38,639 nt of DNA from Bacteroides rodentium JCM 16496 (GCF_000614125.1 NZ_BAKJ01000044.1:1-38639), one strand, 5' to 3'. Positions 1-10,138 are shown, numbered from the stretch's first letter. Notes: generated from the letters alone by a model not told the origin. Numbers and translations: made by a program.

Positions 1-89
1 ATAGCAAAGAGGAGAAAAATGGAAGCTTACCGCTCCGTTTTACTGTCAGAATGTCAAATCATCGCTGCCTTCGTTCCCGAAAGCGGATG

Positions 90-120
90 CAAAAGTAGGG
101 CTTTTATGGACATCCGCAAA
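90..120 (-). promoter_or_regulatory. Bacteroides-type promoter firing left, out of the window
   Basis: Read on the minus strand, a -33 TTTG box (117-120) is followed after exactly 19 bp by a -7 box TACTTTTG (90-97). This matches the primary Bacteroides sigma-factor consensus (TTTG, about 19-20 bp, TANNTTTG). Transcription would begin near position 83 and run leftward into a gene beyond the window. No start codon for that gene can be identified here. Confidence 0.6.
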
Positions 121-401
121 ATATATACAAGCTTTTTTTGAGGGTTTACGTGAACTTTTTCATAACTCGCTGATTGATAGATATGTTTTAAAGCATGTTT
201 TTTAAAGGGAAAGGAAGGAAGAAGGAAAGGGGACACATTATATATATACGCGCGCGCATTGGAATAGACCATTCAGCACTTGACATAGACCACAGAACGG
301 CCGGCACCACGCTTGCGGAGCCCAAAGAGAACTGACAATAAACCCGCGAAAGGTTACATCCGGAAAGCCCGGAAACTAAACGAGAATTACTGAACAACTT
401 T
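121..401. other. Gene-free region with homopurine and alternating Pu/Py tracts
   Basis: No credible gene is visible; short open frames here have no recognisable protein character. The stretch holds a 30-base pure purine run on the plus strand at 204-233, partly mirror-symmetric. A strictly alternating pyrimidine-purine run follows at 239-259, first TA steps then CG steps. Both are sequence types that can leave the B-form helix under supercoiling. They sit just upstream of the leftward promoter at 90-120. Confidence 0.55.
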
Positions 402-489
402 TCTCACCACAGATATGCTTCTTTCTTTCCACAGCCGTGTGTCTTTCTTACCACAGCTGTGGTAAGAAAAGAACATGGCTGTGGAAAGA
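402..489. repeat. Array C: four 22-bp units with CCACAG-CTGTGG palindromic core
   Basis: Four consecutive 22-bp units (402-423, 424-445, 446-467, 468-489) each carry a whole or decayed palindrome centred at 412.5, 434.5, 456.5 and 478.5, a spacing of exactly 22 bp. The third is perfect (CTTACCACAGCTGTGGTAAG, 447-466). The second and fourth also pair with each other (424-440 with 473-489, one G.U mismatch), so the block can form one long nested stem. It lies about 100 nt past the 3' end of the DUF6377 regulator. The period matches arrays A and B, but the core sequence is different. Confidence 0.75.
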
Positions 490-588
490 TTAGTTTTTAG
501 AGAAAAACAAGGTAGTACATCGCAGTTTTTCTCCTAACTCTTAGGTGTCATCTACGCATTATACAGCGACAATCAGTAGAAGCCTTTA

Positions 589-2303
589 TCAAGTCCACTT
601 CTGTGCCCTACCCAAAGAACGCACAGCGGCAGCAAACTCTTCCCGAGGAATGATAGCCTTATTACGTGTCTTCAAACGATTATTATAAACGGTCTGAGGT
701 GAATAATGCAAGAATTCGGCAATCTTCACACTATCAGTGATACCTAAACGCACCAAAGCATAAATGCGCAATTCCGTATTCAGCAACTCACCATCTTTTA
801 GCACAATCTGCTCGTCAGGATGGAGCAAGGCATTGAAGTCACTTACAAAATCCGGATAAATGTGCAAGAAGATAGCATCAAAGTTATGATAGAACTCTTT
901 CAACTCATTCTGTGCCATAGAATGAGTATCGGTTAATGCTTTCACATCCTCCAACTGATTTGCCTTAAGCTTACGATTGATATTTTTCCGATACTCATCC
1001 AGCTTGCTGATATAATTGGAACAAATGGAAAAGACATAACCTATGTATTCCTCCTTCACATAGTTGGATTCACGAAGCTGATTATTGGTATCTCTCAACT
1101 GTTCATTCAAAGAAGTAAGCTGCACATTCGTTTCTGCCACTTGTCCGTGCATTTTCGAAAGCTCTTCCACATGCTTATTCAAGCGGTTGTTTGCCTCATT
1201 CAGCTGTTGGCGCGACTGCTTCAACCGCTTCATCTGCTTGTATATATATAGGAAGGCAAACAAGGATATCAAGGACAAGACACTGACCAGTACCAAATAC
1301 ATACGTAACCGCGCTTCTTGCCTCTGATTACGTTCCTGATAGATCTGATGAATGGTGTCCTGCACTGCAGAGATGCCCACTACCCTCACCCGGTTCCGAT
1401 ATGCCAAGGCATTCTGCAAACAGTAACTCATGTAGACATAGGCATGGTCAATATCACCCAAACTAAAAAGTACCCCCGCCAGTTCTTCCAGCGAAGCAAT
1501 GTCTTTATTGGAGATACGCACATCGGCCATAGCAGAATATATCAGGTAAGTCAGATAATTTTCCTGCTCATCGGACTCGCGATAAAAGCAGGCCAGCACG
1601 TAAGCATTCATGCATCGCGCCGAGTGTCGAATGCAGAATTAAGAATTCCCTTCTGCAAACGTTCTTTAAAAACATACATACTGTCCGTACCTTGTACTAC
1701 CTGCCCTTTATACCACAAGAACAAGGGATCTTCAGAGGTAAGAACCATATTCAAGGAGTCCTTGTAAACACGCTCCAACTGTGCATAATGTTCATGCAAA
1801 GTACCCATTTCACTACCGGTATACTGATTGAAATGCGAATACAGATACAGCATTTGCCCGTAATAGTCCACTAACAATTCTTTGGGGAGCGAACCGCCTG
1901 AAACTCCGCGCAATTCATCCTGAGCTTCTTTCAACAAACCAGTGGCAGCCAACAGAAAAGACTTTTTTATCTTCCACTCCATCTGCCGGTATTTATCATT
2001 CTGCTTATAAACTATATCCAAATTGTCTACCACATAATTCATTGCAGAATCGGCGTTATAGACGCAATACTCATCATAAAGATTTTTATTCAGCCAATAC
2101 CTCTCTTCCAAAGTACGCACATCCTTTTGCAGCTTGTGCAACTGGGCAATCTTCGCCTCTTTAAGCATAGCAAACGTGTTTTTTTGCGCAATCAGAGAGT
2201 CAAGGCGTACCAGCAGTTCTTTTATTTTTTCACTGTAAGGTGCTGCATTCAGAAAGGTACACCCCATCAGTAAAAATAGTAAAGCTATGATTTTTCTTTT
2301 CAT
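589..2303 (-). CDS. DUF6377-type TPR/membrane/HTH regulator of the adjacent PUL (frameshifted)
   Basis: The intact product would be about 571 residues. It begins with a signal-like segment (residues 1-21), followed by a helical TPR-like periplasmic region. A transmembrane helix lies near residues 335-355, then a cytoplasmic coiled coil rich in Asn, Leu and Glu, then a C-terminal LuxR-like helix-turn-helix (motif IAEFLHYSPQTVYNNR). This is the architecture of DUF6377 proteins next to SusC/SusD pairs, thought to sense glycan signals and switch on the locus. The gene diverges from susC. The reading frame breaks near 1612, giving pieces 1608-2303 and 589-1611. Adding one G/C (GCATG to GCCATG on the coding strand) joins them in a family-typical way, so this is probably a sequence error. 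A -7 box TATCTTTG lies at 2332-2339. Confidence 0.85.
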
Positions 2304-2673
2304 TTCTATTATTTATATAAGGCTGAGAGCACAAAGATAAATTAATCTATCTAAACATAAGCTACTTCTACCCTAAAAAGTACATGAAAATTAAGAGGTA
2401 TTTCGACCATTTACAGCGATAAAACAGCATATACAGACCTCCTTCCATAGTAGCTGACCTTTACTTTATACAGCAATCAGCAAGAACACAACCCGCTATA
2501 TATGTGATATTTACATTTTACTCCGACTTACTTCTCCACATTACCCGCCTATCGGACGAATAAGGTTGTCCACTATCTTTGCAACAGAGAAAGAAAAGTG
2601 TACTATGGAAAACATACAATCTCTATTAGAACATACTTTTCTAAAATAAATTAAATCTTTTAATTAAAGTACT
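2304..2673. promoter_or_regulatory. Divergent control region between PUL regulator and susC
   Basis: This 370-bp region separates the regulator (minus) from susC (plus). It holds a minus-strand -7 box TATCTTTG (2332-2339) for the regulator and a plus-strand -7 box TATCTTTG (2574-2581) for susC. Neither has a TTTG box at the right -33 distance, which fits promoters that need an activator. The susC transcript would have a leader of about 85 nt. An AT-rich stretch just before the susC start (near 2650-2670) can pair AATTAAA with TTTAATT. Confidence 0.5.
2605..2649 (+). CDS. Possible 14-residue leader ORF upstream of susC
   Basis: An ATG at 2605 opens a 14-codon frame (MENIQSLLEHTFLK) ending in TAA at 2647-2649, 24 nt before the susC start and wholly inside its predicted leader. 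Nothing proves it is translated. Its position would allow coupling or attenuation, but a chance ORF is at least as likely. Confidence 0.2.
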   Translation: MENIQSLLEHTFLK

Positions 2674-5658
2674 ATGAGAATGATTACAAGAAATCTTCTT
2701 ACGCGGAGTTACAAGCTCCTTCTGACATTACTCGTACTGCTAATGTCAACAAATGCATTTGCCCAACGATTGACAGCTACGGGTAAAGTAGTAGATGCCG
2801 CAGGCCTGGAGGTCATTGGTGCATCTGTATTGGAAAAGGGAACGACCAACGGTGTTGTTACCAATCTGGATGGGGAGTTTTCCCTGAGTGTAGGACAGAA
2901 TGCCACACTGGTAATATCCTTCATCGGCTACAAGACGATAGAGGTAAAAGCAACCACCAACATGAATATCACATTGCAGGAAGACAACGAACTGCTGGAC
3001 GAGGTGGTAGTCATCGGCTATGGAAGTGTGAAGCGTAAAGACGTAACCACTGCCGTATCTACGGTTTCTACAAAGGATTTGGACCAACGCCCCATTGTAT
3101 CGGCAGCCCAAGCCCTGCAAGGTAAAGCGGCCGGTGTGTCGGTTATGCAACCCAGCGGCGAACCGGGCGGAGGTATGAGTATCCGCGTACGTGGTACCAC
3201 CTCGTTCAACGGTAGCAACGACCCGCTCTACGTAGTGGACGGTGTACCCGTGGATAACATTAACTTTCTCTCTCCCAACGACATTGAAAACCTCTCTATT
3301 CTGAAGGATGCCTCATCAGCAGCCATCTACGGTTCGCGCGCAGCTAACGGTGTGGTATTGATTACTACCAAGAGCGGCTCGGCAGGCAACGCCAAAGTAG
3401 CATTGAACGTACAATATGGCATGACAAAAGTAGGCAAGAGCATGGAAGCACTGAATACAGAACAGTACCGCGAATTGCAAGAAGAAATCGGGGCTGTAAA
3501 TCCAACTGCTCTTGAAGGGCTGACCGACCAGACAGACTGGTTTGACGAGGTTTACAAGACCGGACAAACCCAGAACTACCAAGTGTCCGTATCAAACGGA
3601 AATGAAAAGATGAAATACTTCCTCTCTGCCGGTTATCTGGATGAAAAAGGTATTTTGGAAGGAACATACTTCAAGCGGTATAGCTTCCGCGCCAATATCG
3701 ACAACCAAATACGCAGCTGGCTGAATGTAAGTGCCAATATCTCCTACTCCGACAACATCGGAAACACCGGCATCATCTCCGGTACGGGTGCCAACCGTGG
3801 TGGTGTAGTCCTCTCGGTCATCAACACTCCGACCTATGCCCCTATTTGGGATCCTGAAAAACCGAATCAATACAATAAGAACTTCTATGGGGTGAACATC
3901 ATGAACCCGATGGAAAACCTGGCCCGCCAGAAAAACAACAAGAACAAGGAGAACCGCCTCATCGCATCCGGAGCCGCTACTATCAGCTTCCTGCCCAACC
4001 TGAAGTTGAAATCATCCGTAGCCCTGGACCGCCGTAACGGTGTAAGCACCACATTCCTCGATCCAATATCAACCACCGACGGACGCAACAGCTTCGGTAC
4101 AGCCTCTGACAATCGGAATATGAATACTGTGTTGGTGTTCGATAACATATTGACTTACAATACCAATATCAAGAAGCATGGCATCGACGTAATGGCAGGT
4201 TCTTCCTATACCAAATCGGACTATACCAACAGTTGGATAAACGGCTCACATTTCCGGGACGATAAAATACAGACCCTGAACGCTGCCAATAAAATTTCAT
4301 GGGACGGTACCGGGTCAGGAGCTTCACAGTGGGCTATCTCTTCCTATTTCGCCCGTGTGTCCTACAACTATGACAGCAAGTACATGCTTACCATGAACAT
4401 GCGTGCCGACGGTTCATCCAAGCTGCATCCCGACCATCGCTGGGGCATTTTCCCCTCTTTCTCGGCTGCATGGCGTATTTCGTCGGAAAAGTTCATGAAA
4501 GACATCACTTGGATTGATGACCTGAAGCTCCGCGGTGGCTGGGGACAGACCGGTAACCAAAGCGGTATAGGCGATTACTCGTATCTGCAACGTTACAACA
4601 TCAACCGTATACCCTGGTTTGAAGAAGGTAACGACCATGCAGTTCCCGGCATCAGCCAGGCCAACCTGAGAACAAGTGACCTGAAATGGGAAACTACCAA
4701 CCAGACGAACATCGGTCTTGACCTGACCGTACTGAACAACAGACTGACCTTCAGCATGGACTACTATTACAAGAAAACTACAGACATGTTGATGAAGGTA
4801 AGTCTGCCTGCCGGTGCAGCAGCAACCACCAGCATCACCCGTAACGAAGGTGAGATGACCAACAAGGGATTCGAATTCGCCATCAACTCCCATAACCTGA
4901 CCGGCGAGTTTTCTTGGGATACCGACTTCAACATCTCTTTCAATAAGAACAAACTGACCAAACTATCATTGCAGAAAATCTATACAGCAGCAAGCAGTGC
5001 CGAGGTGGTGAAAGAGAATATCGTACGCAACGAGCCCGGACGTCCTTTGGGTGGTTTCTACGGTTACATCAGCGACGGTGTAGACCCCGAAACCGGTAAC
5101 CTGATTTATCGCGACCTTAACGAAGACGGCAAGATTTCCACTTCCGACCGTACCTATATCGGCGACCCGAATCCCGACTTCATCTACGGATTGACAAACA
5201 CCTTTACATGGAAAGACCTCAGCCTGAGCATCTTCATCCAGGGAAGCTACGGAAACGACATCTTCAATGTGTCCCGTATGGAAACCGAAGGTATGTATGA
5301 CGGTAAAAACCAGTCAACAGAAGTATTGAAACGCTGGAGAATTCCCGGACAGATTACGAATGTCCCGAAAGCCAACTTCAACATCAAGAACTCCACTTAC
5401 TTTGTGGAAGACGGCAGTTACCTGCGTGTCAAAGACATCTCACTCTCTTACAACATCCGTTGCCGCCAGTTCAAAAAATGGGGTATTAGCCGCGTACAGC
5501 CTTATTTTACCGCCAGCAATTTGCTGACCTGGACCAGCTATTCAGGTATGGATCCTGAAGTAAACCAATACGGCAACAGCGGTTCTGTACAGGGCATCGA
5601 CTATGGAACTTACCCGCAGAGCAAATCATTCGTTTTCGGTATCAATGTTGAATTCTAA
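2674..5658 (+). CDS. SusC-family TonB-dependent outer-membrane glycan transporter
   Basis: This 994-residue protein imports oligosaccharides across the outer membrane with the SusD-like lipoprotein encoded next. It has a signal peptide ending about residue 30 (NAFA-Q). A carboxypeptidase-D-like repeat domain follows (about 35-110), then a TonB-box-like stretch (EVVVIGYGSVKRKD). The plug domain carries the typical DPLYVVDGVP and ILKDASSAAIYGSRAANGV motifs, and the beta-barrel ends in an aromatic (VEF). The ATG at 2674 gives a complete signal peptide; the Met two codons later is an alternative start. The gene is intact and leads the operon SusC-SusD-GH30-glycan-binding lipoprotein. Substrate is inferred only from the GH30 partner. 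Confidence 0.97.
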   Translation: MRMITRNLLTRSYKLLLTLLVLLMSTNAFAQRLTATGKVVDAAGLEVIGASVLEKGTTNGVVTNLDGEFSLSVGQNATLVISFIGYKTIEVKATTNMNITLQEDNELLDEVVVIGYGSVKRKDVTTAVSTVSTKDLDQRPIVSAAQALQGKAAGVSVMQPSGEPGGGMSIRVRGTTSFNGSNDPLYVVDGVPVDNINFLSPNDIENLSILKDASSAAIYGSRAANGVVLITTKSGSAGNAKVALNVQYGMTKVGKSMEALNTEQYRELQEEIGAVNPTALEGLTDQTDWFDEVYKTGQTQNYQVSVSNGNEKMKYFLSAGYLDEKGILEGTYFKRYSFRANIDNQIRSWLNVSANISYSDNIGNTGIISGTGANRGGVVLSVINTPTYAPIWDPEKPNQYNKNFYGVNIMNPMENLARQKNNKNKENRLIASGAATISFLPNLKLKSSVALDRRNGVSTTFLDPISTTDGRNSFGTASDNRNMNTVLVFDNILTYNTNIKKHGIDVMAGSSYTKSDYTNSWINGSHFRDDKIQTLNAANKISWDGTGSGASQWAISSYFARVSYNYDSKYMLTMNMRADGSSKLHPDHRWGIFPSFSAAWRISSEKFMKDITWIDDLKLRGGWGQTGNQSGIGDYSYLQRYNINRIPWFEEGNDHAVPGISQANLRTSDLKWETTNQTNIGLDLTVLNNRLTFSMDYYYKKTTDMLMKVSLPAGAAATTSITRNEGEMTNKGFEFAINSHNLTGEFSWDTDFNISFNKNKLTKLSLQKIYTAASSAEVVKENIVRNEPGRPLGGFYGYISDGVDPETGNLIYRDLNEDGKISTSDRTYIGDPNPDFIYGLTNTFTWKDLSLSIFIQGSYGNDIFNVSRMETEGMYDGKNQSTEVLKRWRIPGQITNVPKANFNIKNSTYFVEDGSYLRVKDISLSYNIRCRQFKKWGISRVQPYFTASNLLTWTSYSGMDPEVNQYGNSGSVQGIDYGTYPQSKSFVFGINVEF

Positions 5659-5676
5659 AAAAGGGAGAAATAACTT

Positions 5677-7202
5677 ATGAAATTAAACCATATATATAAA
5701 AGTATAGCTTGCGGTGTATTGTTGGCAATGACCGCAACCTCATGTGACTTGGACTATAATCCCGTAGACACCTACTCGGATGTAACGGAAAGAGTGAACA
5801 AAACTGATGAAAAGCCTATCTTCAACAGTGTGCAAGACGTGGAAACTTCAATGGTGACCCTCCACAAAAAATTCCGCGACCAGCAGGAACACTGGTATGT
5901 AGACAAATTGCTTATCGGCGACGCCCATGCCGACAATGCCTATGCCGGAACAACGGGAGCCGAGGTAGTGCCCTACGAAACCAACTCCATCGAAGGCTCC
6001 AATTCTGTACTGAAGCGTGACTGGGACCGTTTCTTAGGCGACATCGCCGTTGCCAACCGCATCATCGTGGGCTGTGACCAGCTCAAGGCACTCAGTGAAA
6101 GTGAACGCGGCAAGTATCAGTCACAAGCCAAGATATTCCGTGCCATGGTCATGTTCGATATGGTACGCTTATGGGGCAACTTTCCGGTCATCACTACCGT
6201 GGGCGGTGACATTACCGAAGACAACGTAGAAGAGATGTACCCGACCTACTTTCCGCCACAGAATACGGCTGAAGAGCTTACGCCCAAATAGAGAAAGACT
6301 TGACTGAGGCAGTGGAAAACCCCAACACACCGACAAACGACACATCAGACAAAAGCATACTTACCAAATCGGTGGCACGTGCCATGCTCGCCAAGGTCTA
6401 TGCAGAAAAACCTCTGCGCGATTATGCAAAGGTTATCAAATATGCCGATGAACTTGCTGCCGACGGCTTCGACCTCGTGGAAGACTTCAGCGACCTTTGG
6501 GCATATGATACGGAAAAAAAAGACTGCCGGGTACGTAACACCAAGGAGGCAATTCTCGAAGCCCATTTTCCTCCCGGTTCCGGCAACTGGTGTACTTGGA
6601 TGTTCGGCCGCAACCTGAGCAACTGGGATGAAAGTTTCACCTGGGCCAAATGGGTTACCCCATCGCGCGACCTCATCCGCCTTTACGAAGAGCAAGGAGA
6701 CACGAAACGTTACAACGAATCTGTTGTATGGTATGACTGCGGATGGAGCAACTATTATCCCTCTAACCACTATGCGTTCATGTACAAATGCCGTTCATCA
6801 TTCAATAGCATCATCTATCTGCGCTATGCCGACATCCTGTTGCTGAAAGCCGAAGCAAAAATTATGGGAGAAACTCCCGACCTGAACGGTGCAGCCGACA
6901 TCATCGACCGCATCCGCAACCGTGCCGGACTGGGCAAACTTCCACAAAGCACCCGCAGCAGTAAAGAAGCATTGCTCCAAGCTTATATGAACGAACGCCG
7001 CATGGAGCTTGCCTTTGAAGGACAGCGCTGGTACGACCTTTGCCGTCTCAATAAAGTGGAAGAAGTGATGAACGCCGTTTACGCCAAAGACAGCGGTCGC
7101 CATGCACAAGAAAATCCGTTCAATGAGAACTCCTATTTGCTGGCTATCCCCCAAGGAGCCATCGACCAGAACGAAAATCTAATACAGAACCCGGGCTATT
7201 AA
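5677..7202 (+). CDS. SusD-family outer-membrane lipoprotein (frameshifted)
   Basis: This is the glycan-capturing lid of the SusC transporter, on the cell surface. The signal peptide ends in a lipobox with acylated Cys23 (ATSC-D). The body is the helical SusD/RagB fold, with the C-terminal signature ELAFEGQRWYDLCRL. Full length would be about 508 residues, normal for the family. The frame breaks at about 6275: the sequence reads GAAGAGCTTAC where GAAGAGGCTTAC would continue as EEAYAQIEKDL. The two readable pieces are 5677-6291 and 6300-7202. Loss of one G from a GG pair, probably a sequencing error, explains the break. The gene starts 18 nt after susC and is surely cotranscribed with it. Confidence 0.93.
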
Positions 7203-7233
7203 TATTAATGAGTAATATAAAAATCAATCGAAT

Positions 7234-8745
7234 ATGAACTTAAGAAATATATTCACTACCGCATTAAGCTGCTTCACCATACTGGCAGCCTGCGGCAATG
7301 ACAATGACAGTAACATCACCCCTACACCGGAGCCCAAGCCAGACCAACCCACGGAAGAGGCAAAGGATGTTACTCTCTATGTAACGAACACCAGCCGTAC
7401 TTATGATTTGACAAAGTCCGGGCTCGCCTTCGGCACCGGAAGCAACATGTCACCTTCTACCGTGACACTCGACCCTGCCACCCGCTATCAGGAAATGGAC
7501 GGTTTCGGCGCAGCCATCACCGGCTCCACCGGCTACAACCTAATGCAGATGACACAAGAGAACCGCACGAAGTTCCTGACAGAAACCTTCTCGGACAAGG
7601 AAGGCTACGGATTCAGCTATGTACGTATTGCCATCGGTTGTTCCGACTTCTCATTCAGTGAATTCACTTGCTGTGACGAAAAGGGACTGGAGCACTTTGC
7701 CCTGCCGATGGAAGACACCCAGTATGTGATTCCTATATTGAAGGAAATTCTGGCAATCAATCCTGCCGTCAAAGTGATTGCCGCTCCCTGGACATGTCCG
7801 AAGTGGATGAAAATGAAAAGCCTGGAGGAACGTGTACCCTTTGACTCATGGACCAGCGGACACTTGAACCCCGAATATTACAGAACGTATGGCGACTACT
7901 TCGTAAAATGGATACAAGCTTTCGAAAAGGAAGGAATCAAAATCCACGCTGTGACTCCGCAAAACGAACCGCTGAACCACGGTAACTCAGCATCCCTGTT
8001 CATGGGATGGGAAGAAGCCCGTGACTTCATCAAGACCGGCCTGGGCCCTGCCTTCAAAGAAGCCGGAGTTGCCACAAAGATTTATGTTTTCGACCATAAC
8101 TACAACTACGACAATCTGGCCGACCAAAAGAGTTACCCCACCAAGATTTATGACGACGCAGAAGCTTCACAATACATTGCGGGCGCTGCCTACCATAATT
8201 ATGGCGGTAACCGTTCTGAGCTGCTGAATATCCACAAACTCTATCCCAACAAGGAACTGCTTTTTACGGAAACCTCCATCGGTACTTGGAACTCCGGTCG
8301 TGATTTGGAAGCACGCCTGCTTAACGATATGGAAGAAATAGCATTGGGAACAGCCAACAACTGGTGCCGCGGCGCCATTGTATGGAATCTAGTATTGGAC
8401 AGTGACCTGGGACCGGTAAGTCCTTCAAACGGTTCTTGCAAGACCTGCTACGGTGCAGTGGATATTGACAATACAAACTATTCTAAAATTGTCCGTAACT
8501 CCCACTACTACCTTATCGGTCACATGTCTTCGGTTGTAAAGCCGGGAGCTGTACGCATCGGAACGACCGGTTACACAGCCAGCGGTATCACTTACTCTGC
8601 CTTCGAGAATACGGACGGTACCTATGCATTCGTATTGGCCAACAACAATGCGGAGGCCAAGCGAATCACCGTAAGCGACAGCACACATTACTTCTCCTAC
8701 GAAGTTCCGGCCAAAGCAGTCGTTTCTTACCGTTGGAAAAAATAA
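7234..8745 (+). CDS. GH30-family glucanase lipoprotein, probable endo-beta-1,6-glucanase
   Basis: A 503-residue lipoprotein (lipobox LAAC, Cys20) with a complete GH30 (beta/alpha)8 domain and C-terminal beta domain. The predicted acid/base is Glu245 in TPQNEP and the nucleophile Glu346 in LLFTETSIG. Other family marks are MDGFGAAITGS near the N-terminus and APWTCPKWMK. GH30 enzymes cleave beta-glucosidic bonds. The SusC-SusD-GH30-SGBP order and the sequence style match GH30_3 endo-beta-1,6-glucanases of fungal beta-1,6-glucan loci, such as Bacteroides thetaiotaomicron BT3312. Acting at the cell surface, it would make oligosaccharides for the SusCD pair. The subfamily assignment is from memory of motifs and context, not from a search. 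Confidence 0.85.
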   Translation: MNLRNIFTTALSCFTILAACGNDNDSNITPTPEPKPDQPTEEAKDVTLYVTNTSRTYDLTKSGLAFGTGSNMSPSTVTLDPATRYQEMDGFGAAITGSTGYNLMQMTQENRTKFLTETFSDKEGYGFSYVRIAIGCSDFSFSEFTCCDEKGLEHFALPMEDTQYVIPILKEILAINPAVKVIAAPWTCPKWMKMKSLEERVPFDSWTSGHLNPEYYRTYGDYFVKWIQAFEKEGIKIHAVTPQNEPLNHGNSASLFMGWEEARDFIKTGLGPAFKEAGVATKIYVFDHNYNYDNLADQKSYPTKIYDDAEASQYIAGAAYHNYGGNRSELLNIHKLYPNKELLFTETSIGTWNSGRDLEARLLNDMEEIALGTANNWCRGAIVWNLVLDSDLGPVSPSNGSCKTCYGAVDIDNTNYSKIVRNSHYYLIGHMSSVVKPGAVRIGTTGYTASGITYSAFENTDGTYAFVLANNNAEAKRITVSDSTHYFSYEVPAKAVVSYRWKK

Positions 8746-8772
8746 AACTAATAATTTAAACAGAAGATTATA

Positions 8773-10104
8773 ATGAAAAGCTTAAAATACTATCTAATGG
8801 CATTGGCAGGCATAGCCATGCTGAATGCTTGCAGCGATGACGATCCGGTTCCCGGCAACCCGACAATGGACTTTCAGGCAGAACCTTCTTCAGCCTTGTT
8901 CGGCGACAGTCTGCCTTTTACAATCAAGGCATCGGACGCAGATGTACCCCTTTCCACACTAAAAGCGCGGTTATACTTCAGCGACGAAATGGTGTCAGAG
9001 ACTGTAATCCGTACAAAAGTAAACGGTCAAGACTATACCGGGAAAATATTTGTTCCCTATCTGGCAAATATTCCCAACGGAACGGCCACACTGAAGTTCA
9101 TTCTGCAGAACATCAATTTCACAATTACAGAGAAAAGCTATGATGTGGCGCTGAGCCGTCCGGACTTCCCTTACCTGACTCTGGTTTCGGGAGACCAGGA
9201 ATACCGCATGGAAAAAAACGCAACTAATCAGTATAGCGTGACCGGTGAATTTGCGCAAAAAGTAAAAGGCTACATCAAAGCTCCTAAAGTAGGTGCCAAC
9301 GGCAATGAAATCAACTTCGGATGGAGCAACGGCGCCATTACACAAGGTACCTCCAGTGAAATTACCTTCTCCAATCTGTCGGCTGGAGAATATTCCATCT
9401 CCTTCAATACGCTGACTTATGCAGCCGCTCCTTTCGTGAAGCTGTTGCTAAACGGTTCTGAGATGGAAATGGTGGATGATGACCACTATAGCATCGACCT
9501 CAATCTGAAGCAAGGGGACAACATCACTGCAGACATTCCCAACTTCGACCAATACTGGATAGACCCCGACTTCTTCGAGAAGAATGAAGACGGTTCGCTG
9601 AAGTTCCTGCCCATCGATGGAACTTATCGCGTCATTGCCAACCTGGCCCTGAATTATCTGGAGGTATTGAAAATGAACGGAACAAGCACTGCCACTCTGA
9701 ACAATGACGGAACCGGAGCCCTTTGGATTATCGGTGACGGTATCGGTAAACCTTCCGTAGCGACCAATACCGTAGGTTGGACTACAGAAAAAGGTCTCTG
9801 CATGTCACAGATTGAAGCGAAGAAGTATCAGGTAACAGTAGTAGCGGGAGAGCAAATCAAATCTGATGACATCAACTTCAAATTCTTCCACCAGCAAGGA
9901 TGGGGAGGTGAATATAAGAATGATGCCTTGTCGACCACCAGTGACCTGGTATTTATAGGTGACGGAACCAATGGACGTGATGCCGGCAACTTGGGCCTCG
10001 TAGAAGGCAAAAGTCTGGAAAACGGTGTCGCTTACCGGTTCACAGTTGACGTAACGGCAGGTGTCTCTTCGGCAGTTCTGACAGTAGAAAAGGTAGAAAG
10101 ATAG
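8773..10104 (+). CDS. Surface glycan-binding lipoprotein (SGBP), last gene of the PUL
   Basis: A 443-residue lipoprotein: the lipobox LNAC gives Cys20, followed at once by SDDD. That acidic stretch resembles the lipoprotein export signal that sends Bacteroidetes lipoproteins to the outer face of the cell. Several immunoglobulin-like or beta-sandwich segments follow. The C-terminal part (from about residue 310) begins with a GALWIIGDG motif and looks like a carbohydrate-binding domain. No catalytic motif is visible. Position after SusD and GH30 matches the SusE/F-like binding protein of beta-1,6-glucan loci (BT3313-like). It would hold the polysaccharide at the surface for the glucanase. A long inverted repeat follows the gene. 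Confidence 0.8.
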   Translation: MKSLKYYLMALAGIAMLNACSDDDPVPGNPTMDFQAEPSSALFGDSLPFTIKASDADVPLSTLKARLYFSDEMVSETVIRTKVNGQDYTGKIFVPYLANIPNGTATLKFILQNINFTITEKSYDVALSRPDFPYLTLVSGDQEYRMEKNATNQYSVTGEFAQKVKGYIKAPKVGANGNEINFGWSNGAITQGTSSEITFSNLSAGEYSISFNTLTYAAAPFVKLLLNGSEMEMVDDDHYSIDLNLKQGDNITADIPNFDQYWIDPDFFEKNEDGSLKFLPIDGTYRVIANLALNYLEVLKMNGTSTATLNNDGTGALWIIGDGIGKPSVATNTVGWTTEKGLCMSQIEAKKYQVTVVAGEQIKSDDINFKFFHQQGWGGEYKNDALSTTSDLVFIGDGTNGRDAGNLGLVEGKSLENGVAYRFTVDVTAGVSSAVLTVEKVER

Positions 10105-10138
10105 ACGGATAACGCAGAAGATTGACTAAATGAGAAGA

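Noticed and set aside
54..397. Two overlapping minus-strand open frames (54-272, 188-397)
   Set aside because: They cross the promoter, the homopurine tract and the alternating tract, have low-complexity or atypical composition, and show no domain or ribosome-binding site.
4414..4893. 159-codon minus-strand frame inside susC
   Set aside because: Shadow of the SusC coding sequence with no upstream signals.
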